DNA of 64,000 nucleotides from Flagellimonas_A sp039592695 (GTDB lineage: Bacteria > Bacteroidota > Bacteroidia > Flavobacteriales > Flavobacteriaceae): assembly GCF_039592695.1 (NCBI RefSeq), contig NZ_JBBUTK010000003.1, forward strand, positions 372,001 to 436,000, in the 5' to 3' direction. Shown one piece after another: positions 8,801-16,498 of the stretch. Numbering within the stretch: position 1 is the stretch's first letter; each line of letters opens with the position of its first letter. Position numbers and translations under genes: made by a program. The notes beneath the pieces were generated by a model. That model did not search any database, was not told where the DNA came from, and worked only from the letters and a program-made list of their open reading frames with translations.

Positions 8801-10669
8801 TCAATTCGCCTCAGTGTAAAATAGTTGCAACTGTAGCTTTTTGTCTTCGGATACTGAATCGGCACTACCAAACAATACCGTGCCCAATGGCGTAATGGTC
8901 GACATCGTGGGCACATCAATACCATTCGATTCAATCATTGCCTCTCTTACCGAGACATCTAAAATATTGGATGAAAGAGCCAATCTTAATCGGGCATTGG
9001 CAGAATCACGAACTATAATATTGTTGATGTGTTCGGTGATACGTACCGTGTACTGTATGCCCCTATCATTTTCTTCTTGCAACACCCCATCATAATTGGG
9101 AAATACAGAAAGCAGACTACCCCCAGTAGGGTCAGGTTCTGTAAATGCATTGTAGAGTGGTGCATTTGTTTCGGCATTGAAAAGGTACAGCCGAAGGGGC
9201 TCAACCACATCACCGCCTGAATTATCCAAAGTTGCCCGATCGACAAAGAAAACGAGGTTGGCCTCATTGATAATCCAATTATTGGCCTTGATTTCATTGA
9301 TGATGTCTTGTCCGCCATCCTCATCAAAAAGCGCTACGTCGGCGACGATTCCTGAGCCGCCTCGCAAGTATATTCGAGAGGCATTTTCACCGGTATCAAG
9401 CTCATTTAAAATTTCGGGCGGTAAATCTTCACCTACTAAAGTATTGACGGCATTTCCTGTAATTAGCCCATTATTGCTCAATATGAAATTTAATGTAAAG
9501 TCTCTTTCGGTCTGTTCAACGAAGTCATCATCGGTATTGTCAGTTGTACCGTTGTTGTTGTAATCATCATACTCGTATGTCACGGTGATATTGGCCTGAG
9601 AAAGATCAAAGAGCATCATGATATCAAAATCGCCAATAGTCTCTGTCGAAATATGCACGCCTCTTAGAAAATCACTGAAGTTTGCTTGGCTCAACAGTTC
9701 TGAGCTTCCTTCTTTATCCAAAAGATTCTCTTGAAAAAATTGCGCATCAAGCGGAACCCTGATGCCCGGACTCAATCTTTCTTCTACCGTGGTTGATTCA
9801 TCTTCTTCTGTATCGGGGTCGTCTTCCTCAAAAAAAAGAATTTCTTCATTGCTAATCTGAACATCACCTTCAAAGAGCAGATCCGAAGTAAAGGTCGGCG
9901 AAAATTCTTGGGTTGAAAAATACTCTTGGGCTTCCTCAAAATTGGAATCGGGATCTAAATCCCTAAGAAAAAAAGTAGATCGTTCAACCTTCAACCGAAA
10001 AGGTTCTGTGCGATCACCATAAATACTATCCAAATCAACTCTTCTAGGAAAACTATTACGAACGGTATCGTCATCATCCGCATCGCCGATGCCATCGCCA
10101 TCGGTATCTGGATCTAATGGGTTTGTACCATTGGCGGTCTCTGTAGCATCTGAAACACCATCATTGTCTGAATCGCTATTGGGATCAGTATCATCATCAT
10201 CAAGTGTTGTATCAACCCCATCCCTATCCCTGTCCTGTATATTGGCTGGAGGACGCTGATAGGGCAAATATAGAAACACCTCTTTTACCGTTTCGTTCTC
10301 GGGTATTGTTGAAATACTTTCATCAGAATCAGCTTGGTCTTCAATAGCTTGGGAGAACTCTCCAAAGGTATTGACCACACTACCTGTCTGACTTACAGGA
10401 AGTCTCAACTGAGTAGTGATACTTGCCTTCACCTTTCCATAAACGGGGTCATCGAAAGTACCCAATTGGTATAAGGGCAACCTATTGGTCTGCACCGCGG
10501 TCAACTGTTTGTTGAATGCAAAAACATCGTATGTGGCAGAACCAGTGGTAAAGGGCTCGTCACCGATTACACCTTCGCCCAGTGTGCTTAGTTCTTCTTC
10601 TTCACAAGAAGTCATCACCATTAAAATTCCGGCCGAGGCCAGAATCATCATCCTCCTAAAAAAATACAT
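8801..10669 (-). CDS. DUF4270 lipoprotein with thrombospondin type-3-like repeats
   Basis: A protein of 622 residues with lipobox MVMTSC (Cys22), so probably anchored in the outer membrane. The body matches the DUF4270 family of Bacteroidota, whose function is unknown to me. Residues about 146-203 are an aspartate-rich insert (DRDRDGVD, DSDNDGVSDATE, DPDTDGDGIGDADDDD) resembling calcium-binding thrombospondin type-3 repeats. It starts 5 bp after the end of the glycogen-synthase-like gene and is presumably co-transcribed with it. This neighbourhood, next to panC, is one I associate with flavobacterial genomes. Confidence 0.85.
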   Translation of the reverse strand: MYFFRRMMILASAGILMVMTSCEEEELSTLGEGVIGDEPFTTGSATYDVFAFNKQLTAVQTNRLPLYQLGTFDDPVYGKVKASITTQLRLPVSQTGSVVNTFGEFSQAIEDQADSDESISTIPENETVKEVFLYLPYQRPPANIQDRDRDGVDTTLDDDDTDPNSDSDNDGVSDATETANGTNPLDPDTDGDGIGDADDDDTVRNSFPRRVDLDSIYGDRTEPFRLKVERSTFFLRDLDPDSNFEEAQEYFSTQEFSPTFTSDLLFEGDVQISNEEILFFEEDDPDTEEDESTTVEERLSPGIRVPLDAQFFQENLLDKEGSSELLSQANFSDFLRGVHISTETIGDFDIMMLFDLSQANITVTYEYDDYNNNGTTDNTDDDFVEQTERDFTLNFILSNNGLITGNAVNTLVGEDLPPEILNELDTGENASRIYLRGGSGIVADVALFDEDGGQDIINEIKANNWIINEANLVFFVDRATLDNSGGDVVEPLRLYLFNAETNAPLYNAFTEPDPTGGSLLSVFPNYDGVLQEENDRGIQYTVRITEHINNIIVRDSANARLRLALSSNILDVSVREAMIESNGIDVPTMSTITPLGTVLFGSADSVSEDKKLQLQLFYTEAN

Positions 10670-10674
10670 TGGAA

Positions 10675-11484
10675 TTATTTTAAAACCTCGTTTTGATAGA
10701 AATTAGAGTAGGCCTCTTCGGTTTCTTGAAGTGATACATACGATAGAACGGGTTTGTTCAAGCCATCTATATGCTTTTTCAAGTCGTCACTGACCTCTTC
10801 GGTGGCTAAAATAACCGCATCAGAATGATCGACGGCAACCTTTAACAAATTATTATAGTCAGGATTGGCAAGCGTTTCTATCGCACTTTCATCAATGCCG
10901 TCAAAGGCAATTTTTTTGATGAGGTCGTTGTTCAAGTTACCCTCAAAATCACGCCCGTAAACAGAGGTCACTACTTTGCTGTCGGCAAAGATGGGTTCGT
11001 CGGCGTAGTACCTTCTCAAATAAAGGGGCACCAATGAGGCCATCCATCCATGGACATGAATGATATCTGGAGACCAGTTCAATTTTTTGACCGTTTCTAC
11101 AACGCCCTTGGCGAAGAAAATGGCACGTTCGTCATTGTCGGGAAACAGATTGCCCTCTTTATCTGTAAAAGTGCCCTTGCGTTTAAAGTACTCTTCGTTA
11201 TCAATAAAATATACCTGAATACGTTCTCTGGGTATCGAGGCCACTTTTATAATGAGCGGCATATCCATATCATTGATGACAAGGTTCATGCCCGATAGCC
11301 GAATTACCTCATGCAATTGGTGTCTACGCTCGTTGATGTTGCCATATCGCGGCATAAAAATCCTGATTTGGCCACCGTTACTATTGACCATTCTAGGGGC
11401 TTCGTATGACATTAAGGAGACTGGATTCTCGGGAAGGTATGGCACTAATTCAGAAGATACGAACAATATCTTTTTTCCATTCAT
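10675..11484 (-). CDS. Truncated glycogen/starch synthase-like protein (GT5 N-terminal domain only)
   Basis: Start chosen at ATG 11484 (MNGKKILFVSSELVPY). A longer in-frame start at 11547 would place a perfect -7 promoter box inside the gene. The 269 residues resemble the N-terminal catalytic domain of glycogen synthase (SSELVPY, VYFIDNEEYFKRKG, DIIHVHGWMASLVPLYLR). The KTGGL nucleotide-sugar motif near the N-terminus is not present, and the entire C-terminal GT-B half is missing (normal length about 480). This is an established Bacteroidota family annotated as glycogen/starch synthase, but glycogen synthesis by this protein alone is doubtful. It is divergent from panC. Confidence 0.85.
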   Translation of the reverse strand: MNGKKILFVSSELVPYLPENPVSLMSYEAPRMVNSNGGQIRIFMPRYGNINERRHQLHEVIRLSGMNLVINDMDMPLIIKVASIPRERIQVYFIDNEEYFKRKGTFTDKEGNLFPDNDERAIFFAKGVVETVKKLNWSPDIIHVHGWMASLVPLYLRRYYADEPIFADSKVVTSVYGRDFEGNLNNDLIKKIAFDGIDESAIETLANPDYNNLLKVAVDHSDAVILATEEVSDDLKKHIDGLNKPVLSYVSLQETEEAYSNFYQNEVLK

Positions 11485-11520
11485 AGACGCATTCTTTAGC
11501 TTGTCTGAAAAACGTAGCTG

Positions 11521-11528
11521 CAAAAGTA
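11521..11528 (-). promoter_or_regulatory. -7 box of the glycogen-synthase-like operon
   Basis: TACTTTTG on the minus strand is a perfect TAnnTTTG match, 37 bp upstream of the ATG at 11484. No TTG was found at the expected -33 distance. Confidence 0.4.
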
Positions 11529-11558
11529 CAAAATTTATGGCATTCATAGTATTTACAC

Positions 11559-11566
11559 TATTTTTG
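11559..11566 (+). promoter_or_regulatory. -7 box of panC operon
   Basis: TATTTTTG matches TAnnTTTG, 20 bp before the panC ATG. The 5' leader would be only about 14 bases. There is no clear -33 element. Confidence 0.35.
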
Positions 11567-11586
11567 CGAGCTTTTAATCTTTAACC

Positions 11587-12435
11587 ATGCTGGTTACTTC
11601 GCGCAAAACCGAATTGCAGTCCATTCTTCACGATGCGAGAAACAAAAACCATACCATCGGCTTGGTACCGACCATGGGGGCATTACACAGTGGACATTTA
11701 ACATTGGTAAAAAGAGCGGTTTCTGAGAACGATGTGGTAGTGGTCAGCATATTTATCAATCCCACCCAGTTCGATAATCAAGAGGATTTGGAAAAATATC
11801 CCCGTGATTTTGATGGGGATGCTGCACTCTTGAAAAGCATTTCAGAGCATATCATCATCTTTGCACCGACCAAGGAAGAAATCTACAATGGTGACGTAAA
11901 ATCTGATACCTATCATTTTGATGGGTTGGAAAAGGTGATGGAAGGCACTTTTAGAAAAGGCCATTTTGAGGGCGTGGCCACCATCGTTGAACTCCTGTTC
12001 AAAGCAGTCGCACCTGATAGGGCCTATTTTGGTGAAAAAGATTTTCAACAATTGCAAATCATCAAAAAATTGGTGGCTTCGAAGAACATTCCTTTAGAAA
12101 TCGTTCCCTGCCCCATCGAAAGGGAAGAAAATGGGCTCGCCATGAGCTCCCGCAATGAAAGACTGCCAAAAAGTACCCGTGAACAGGCTGGTTTTATCTA
12201 TCATGCCCTAAAAACTGCCAAAAATAAATTTGGCACAGAAAGTGCTAATGATATTGCGGTTTGGGTCGAGAATGTTTTTGACAAGAACAAGCTGTTTGAG
12301 CTGGAATATTTTGAAATAGCAGATGTGCATACCTTGACCCCAATCACAAAAAGAAAAAAGAACCAAAAATATAGGGCCTTCATTGCCGTTTATGCCGATG
12401 ACATTCGATTGATCGACAATATCGCCCTGAATTGA
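11587..12435 (+). CDS. panC: Pantothenate synthetase
   Basis: Joins pantoate and beta-alanine with ATP to give pantothenate (vitamin B5, the CoA precursor). The 282 residues carry the ATP-binding PTMGALHSGH motif at 28-37, FINPTQF, the GEKDFQQLQIIKKL pantoate/ATP segment and the SSRNERL loop. The gene leads an operon with panD 13 bp downstream. panD supplies beta-alanine, so the last two steps of the pathway are made together. Confidence 0.98.
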   Translation: MLVTSRKTELQSILHDARNKNHTIGLVPTMGALHSGHLTLVKRAVSENDVVVVSIFINPTQFDNQEDLEKYPRDFDGDAALLKSISEHIIIFAPTKEEIYNGDVKSDTYHFDGLEKVMEGTFRKGHFEGVATIVELLFKAVAPDRAYFGEKDFQQLQIIKKLVASKNIPLEIVPCPIEREENGLAMSSRNERLPKSTREQAGFIYHALKTAKNKFGTESANDIAVWVENVFDKNKLFELEYFEIADVHTLTPITKRKKNQKYRAFIAVYADDIRLIDNIALN

Positions 12436-12448
12436 ATAATTTTGCCCC

Positions 12449-12799
12449 ATGCAAGTAGAAGTTGTAAAGTCTAAAATACACCGCGTAAAAGTGACGGGCG
12501 CCGACCTGAACTATATCGGTAGCATCACCATCGATGAAGATTTGATGGATGCCGCCAACATTATCCGTGGTGAAAAAGTGCAGATTGTCAACAACAACAA
12601 TGGTGAACGCCTCGAAACCTATGCCATACCGGGCCCACGAGGCTCTGGTGAACTTACACTGAACGGTGCCGCGGCACGAAAAGTTTCCGTAGGCGATGTA
12701 CTCATCCTTATTTGTTATGCTTGGATGAGTGTAGATGAGGCCAAAAACTTTAATCCCTCATTGGTCTTTCCGAATGAAGCCACCAATCTGTTAAATTGA
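12449..12799 (+). CDS. panD: Aspartate 1-decarboxylase proenzyme
   Basis: A pyruvoyl enzyme making beta-alanine from aspartate. The self-cleavage site Gly24-Ser25 sits in YIGSITID, exactly at the family position, and the full length of 116 residues is normal. The conserved motifs IVNNNNGERLETYAI and GDVLILICYAWM are present. It lies between panC and a membrane protein gene that begins one base after its stop codon. Confidence 0.98.
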   Translation: MQVEVVKSKIHRVKVTGADLNYIGSITIDEDLMDAANIIRGEKVQIVNNNNGERLETYAIPGPRGSGELTLNGAAARKVSVGDVLILICYAWMSVDEAKNFNPSLVFPNEATNLLN

Positions 12800-12800
12800 T

Positions 12801-13766
12801 TTGGGGGCCTCGCTAAAAAAAACACTCAAGCTTATAGTGCCCATCACATTGGGCCTTTTTTTAGTGTGGTATTCATACCAATCGACCACTCCAGAAGAAT
12901 GGAAACAGATACTGCGCTACATCTCAAATGCGAGTCCGTTTTGGGTGGGTCTTTCAGTGATCATTGGCATTTTGAGCCACATTTCAAGGGCCATTCGATG
13001 GAACTATATGCTCAAACCCTTGGGCTATCAGCCCAAACTCATCAACAACATCTTGATTATCCTGGCTGCCTATTTTACCAATTTGGGCATTCCCCGTTCG
13101 GGTGAAATTTTACGGGCCACAGCACTCAGCACCTATGAAAATGTACCTTTTGAAAAGGGGTTTGGCACCATTGTCACCGAAAGGGTCATCGATCTGATCA
13201 TGTTATTGCTGATCATTTTGGTGGCTTTGGCACTTCAAACGGACATTATCATTGAGTTTTTAAACCAAAAAGGCGTCAACTTGGTGTTGGCAGTGGCGGT
13301 GCTCGCGGTAGGCATTATTGGTCTCATGGTCTTTTTATCTCTCATAAGAAAGGCAAAATCAGGCTTTGCCCTAAAGTTGAAGAATTTTCTAAAAGGATTG
13401 TTGGATGGGGTCACCAGTATCTCACGAATGAAGAACAAATGGGCTTTTGTGTTTCACACTTTTTTTATCTGGGGCTGTTATATACTGATGTTCTGGGTGG
13501 TCAAGTTTACGGTGCCAGAGACCATTGGGCTTGGATTTGGTGAACTGTTGGTCGCCTTTGTGGGCGGCGCCTTTGCCATGTCGACCACCAATGGGGGCAT
13601 TGGGCTGTACCCCATCGCCGTCAGCGCCTCGCTAACACTTTTTGGTATTTCATCGGTTTCGGGCGATGCTTTCGGGTGGATTATGTGGATTGCCCAGACC
13701 TTGATGGTTGTGGTCTTTGGGGCAATATCTTTTGTGTTGTTGCCGTTATTGAACAGGGGTAAATAG
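12801..13766 (+). CDS. UPF0104 / lysylphosphatidylglycerol synthase-like membrane protein
   Basis: A protein of 321 residues with about eight hydrophobic helices. It resembles the transmembrane (flippase-like) half of MprF/aglD proteins without the aminoacyl-transferase half. Visible family features are HISRAIRWNYMLKPLGY, TNLGIPRSGEILRATALSTYENVPFEKGFGTIVTERVIDL (in pieces) and TTNGGIGLYPI near the end. The start is TTG at 12801, because an in-frame TAA at 12792 leaves no ATG. The one-base gap after panD points to translational coupling. The substrate is unknown. Confidence 0.85.
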   Translation: MGASLKKTLKLIVPITLGLFLVWYSYQSTTPEEWKQILRYISNASPFWVGLSVIIGILSHISRAIRWNYMLKPLGYQPKLINNILIILAAYFTNLGIPRSGEILRATALSTYENVPFEKGFGTIVTERVIDLIMLLLIILVALALQTDIIIEFLNQKGVNLVLAVAVLAVGIIGLMVFLSLIRKAKSGFALKLKNFLKGLLDGVTSISRMKNKWAFVFHTFFIWGCYILMFWVVKFTVPETIGLGFGELLVAFVGGAFAMSTTNGGIGLYPIAVSASLTLFGISSVSGDAFGWIMWIAQTLMVVVFGAISFVLLPLLNRGK

Positions 13767-13788
13767 TCCTCTTTTCAAAACCGTACCG

Positions 13789-14931
13789 ATGACCAAAAAA
13801 CTACTTTTTATTTTCTTGGTGGTTGCTTTTGCCAGCAACGCCCAAGTCAAGAAAGAAATCTTTGAATCTTTCAAATTGCAGGAACGTAGGGATGTTTCCT
13901 ATTACTTTCCTGAGGATTATTCGGAGGAAAAGAAATATCCATTGATTGTGGTGTTGGATGCCGACTACCTGTTCGACCTTGTCGTCGCCAATGTCAAATT
14001 TTATAGCGGCAACAACAGAATGCCACAATCCATCATCGTGGGCATTCACCAAAGCGAGGATGACATTCGGTGGGAAGATTGTGACTTTGAGCAGACCACG
14101 GGGCTACCCACAGAAAAAGGAAAGCTGTTCTATGAATTTTTGGGCACCGAAATCATTCCCTATCTGGAAACGAGCTATAACATCGCGCCCTTTAAAATGT
14201 TCATCGGCTATGATATCACCGCCAACTTTGGCAACTATTTTTTGTTCAAGGATAAATCACTGTTCAATGCCTATCTGGCGATTTCTCCTGTATTGGCAAC
14301 AGAGATGGAAAGCCGCATTCCGGCACGCTTATCAGATTTGAATCAAGAAATCTTCTACAATGTGGTCTTGGAAAAAGAAAAGACCGAAGACCGCCAGCGT
14401 ATACTGCAATTGAACAACGCATTGAAATCCATCACCAAAGAGAACATCCATTATTATTTTGACGAATACGAAGAACCCGACCATCTTTCTATTGCAGCTT
14501 ATGGCATCAGCAAGGCCTTCGATAAAATCTTTATGCCCTTCAGACCCATCAGTCCAAAAGAGTACAAAAAAGAAATATTGACCTCTGACGAGCCTGCCAT
14601 CAATTATCTTGAAAATCGCTATTCGATGATTGAAAAGCTCTTGGGCATCAAAAAAGAGGTGGAGCTCAATGATGTCATGGCCATCTACGCCGCCAGTTTG
14701 AAAAAAGACGATTATGATTCGTTGAAAGCATTGTCTGAAATCTGCAAAAAAACCTTCCCGAAAACGATGCTCGGTTTCTATTTTGAGGGGGAATACCTTG
14801 AACTGCTCGGAGAGCCCAAAAAGGCCATGAAAGCCTTTGAAAAAGCCTTTTTGATGGAAGAAATCGATTTCTTGACCAAAGATATGGCTTTGGAAAAAAT
14901 TGATGCATTGAAGGCTGATTTTGGGTATTAA
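13789..14931 (+). CDS. Esterase-D-like alpha/beta hydrolase lacking the nucleophile serine
   Basis: An exported protein (signal peptide to about FASNAQ, residue 19) of 380 residues. The N-terminal ~270 residues resemble the putative-esterase family (YPLIVVLDADYLFD, IIVGIHQ, FLGTEIIPYLETSY, AYLAISPVLA). Where esterases have GHSxGG this protein reads GYDIT (residues 140-144), so Asp142 replaces the nucleophilic serine. A histidine (EPDHLS) remains near 238. The last ~90 residues are helical and TPR-like (KAMKAFEKAF). It sits at the end of the panCD operon. It is probably not a classical serine esterase. Confidence 0.75.
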   Translation: MTKKLLFIFLVVAFASNAQVKKEIFESFKLQERRDVSYYFPEDYSEEKKYPLIVVLDADYLFDLVVANVKFYSGNNRMPQSIIVGIHQSEDDIRWEDCDFEQTTGLPTEKGKLFYEFLGTEIIPYLETSYNIAPFKMFIGYDITANFGNYFLFKDKSLFNAYLAISPVLATEMESRIPARLSDLNQEIFYNVVLEKEKTEDRQRILQLNNALKSITKENIHYYFDEYEEPDHLSIAAYGISKAFDKIFMPFRPISPKEYKKEILTSDEPAINYLENRYSMIEKLLGIKKEVELNDVMAIYAASLKKDDYDSLKALSEICKKTFPKTMLGFYFEGEYLELLGEPKKAMKAFEKAFLMEEIDFLTKDMALEKIDALKADFGY

Positions 14932-14959
14932 TCTGTTTCGGGTTTCGAGTTTTGTTCTA

Positions 14960-15028
14960 AGTTTAGAGGTTTAAGAGTTCAAATGATATTCCCATTTTGC
15001 TAAGCTTAAACTTATAAACATCTAAACT
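14960..15028. repeat. Inverted repeat upstream of radA
   Basis: AGTTTAGAGGTTTAAG (14960-14975) is nearly the reverse complement of CTTATAAACATCTAAACT (15011-15028). It occupies the 174-bp gap between the esterase-like gene and radA and could form a hairpin. It has no U-tract, so it is not a clear terminator. Confidence 0.5.
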
Positions 15029-15105
15029 AAATTTCTACACCCCTGTAGAACCCGTCCATTACAAACTTCTCATTACCTTTATCAACAAACGGGAATCACT
15101 CAAAA

Positions 15106-16467
15106 ATGCCCAAAACCAAAACCGCCTTTTTCTGCCAAAACTGTGGCACCCAATACGCCAAATGGGTGGGGCAATGCACTTCGTGCAAACAGTGGAACAC
15201 TGTTGTGGAAGAGATCGTTCAAAAAGAGGATAAAAGTTCATGGCGGTCGAACGGACAAGCTGCCAAAAAAGTGGCCAAGCCATTGCCCATCAACGAAATT
15301 TCGAGTGACCAAGAAATCCGCATTAATACCCAAGACCAAGAATTTAATCGCGTACTCGGTGGTGGACTCGTACCCGGCTCGTTGACCTTGCTGGGCGGTG
15401 AGCCCGGTATCGGAAAGAGTACGCTCTTGTTGCAGATTGCGTTGAAGCTTCCCATAAAGACACTCTACGTTTCGGGCGAGGAAAGCCAAAAACAGATCAA
15501 GATGAGGGCCGACCGCTTATATCCAAACAGCGAAAATTGCTATATACTCACGGAAACCAAGACCCAACATATTTTTCAGCAAATTTCGACCCTTGAACCC
15601 AATTTGGTGGTCATTGACTCCATTCAAACCTTGCATTCCGATTATATCGATTCGGCAGCGGGAAGCATTTCACAGATTCGGGAATGCACAGCCGAGCTCA
15701 TCAAATTCGCCAAAGAAAGCAACACCCCCGTAATTCTGGTTGGGCACATCACCAAAGACGGCATGATTGCGGGACCCAAAATTTTGGAGCACATGGTCGA
15801 TACCGTGCTGCAGTTTGAGGGCGACCGCAACTATGTCTACCGAATCCTGCGCTCGCTCAAAAACCGATTTGGCTCCACCGCAGAGCTGGGCATCTACGAA
15901 ATGCAGGGCAGTGGTATGCGAGAGGTGAACAATCCGTCAGAAGTGCTCATTTCAAAAAACGACACAGCTTTGAGCGGTACCGCCATTGCGGCCACTGTTG
16001 AGGGCATGCGGCCCCTGCTCATAGAAATTCAGGCTTTGGTCAGTACAGCGGTATATGGTACCCCACAACGTTCGGCCACCGGGTTCAATGCCAAACGATT
16101 GAACATGCTTCTGGCAGTTCTTGAAAAACGAGCAGGTTTCAAACTCGCGGCCAAAGATGTTTTTTTGAACATTACCGGTGGTATCTCAGTTGATGACCCG
16201 GCGATTGACCTGGCTGTTATTGTAGCCATTCTTTCAAGTAATGCCGATATTCCTGTGGAGAAAGGAGTTTGTTTTGCCGCCGAGATTGGTTTAGCAGGTG
16301 AAATCCGCCCCGTACAAAGAGTGGACCAACGTATTCTGGAAGCTGAAAAATTGGGTTTCTCGACCATTTTTGTTTCCAAGAGCAATAAAATCGGACTTAA
16401 AAATCCGAAAGTCGAAGTGCAATTGGTCTCCAAAATTGAGGATGTGGTCGAGCGGTTGTTCGGGTAA
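15106..16467 (+). CDS. radA: DNA repair protein RadA (branch migration ATPase)
   Basis: A protein of 453 residues that processes recombination intermediates alongside RecA. The N-terminal C4 zinc finger (FCQNCG...CTSCKQW) is followed by Walker A GGEPGIGKSTLL, the VVIDSIQTL Walker B segment and the RadA-specific KNRFG motif (LKNRFGSTAELGIYEM). A Lon-like C-terminal domain (GGISVDDPAIDLAVIVAILSS) completes it. All key motifs are intact and the length is normal. The PQQ dehydrogenase gene begins 31 bp downstream. Confidence 0.97.
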   Translation: MPKTKTAFFCQNCGTQYAKWVGQCTSCKQWNTVVEEIVQKEDKSSWRSNGQAAKKVAKPLPINEISSDQEIRINTQDQEFNRVLGGGLVPGSLTLLGGEPGIGKSTLLLQIALKLPIKTLYVSGEESQKQIKMRADRLYPNSENCYILTETKTQHIFQQISTLEPNLVVIDSIQTLHSDYIDSAAGSISQIRECTAELIKFAKESNTPVILVGHITKDGMIAGPKILEHMVDTVLQFEGDRNYVYRILRSLKNRFGSTAELGIYEMQGSGMREVNNPSEVLISKNDTALSGTAIAATVEGMRPLLIEIQALVSTAVYGTPQRSATGFNAKRLNMLLAVLEKRAGFKLAAKDVFLNITGGISVDDPAIDLAVIVAILSSNADIPVEKGVCFAAEIGLAGEIRPVQRVDQRILEAEKLGFSTIFVSKSNKIGLKNPKVEVQLVSKIEDVVERLFG

Positions 16468-16498
16468 ACACTTTTCAAGTGTATCCGTATATTTAATC

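Noticed and set aside
11485..11547. N-terminal extension of the glycogen-synthase-like gene
   Set aside because: It would contain the -7 promoter box TACTTTTG and lacks similarity to the family; ATG 11484 is better.
16298..16498. 67-residue N-terminal extension of the PQQ dehydrogenase overlapping radA
   Set aside because: The lipoprotein signal begins exactly at ATG 16499, and the extension reads as a radA shadow.
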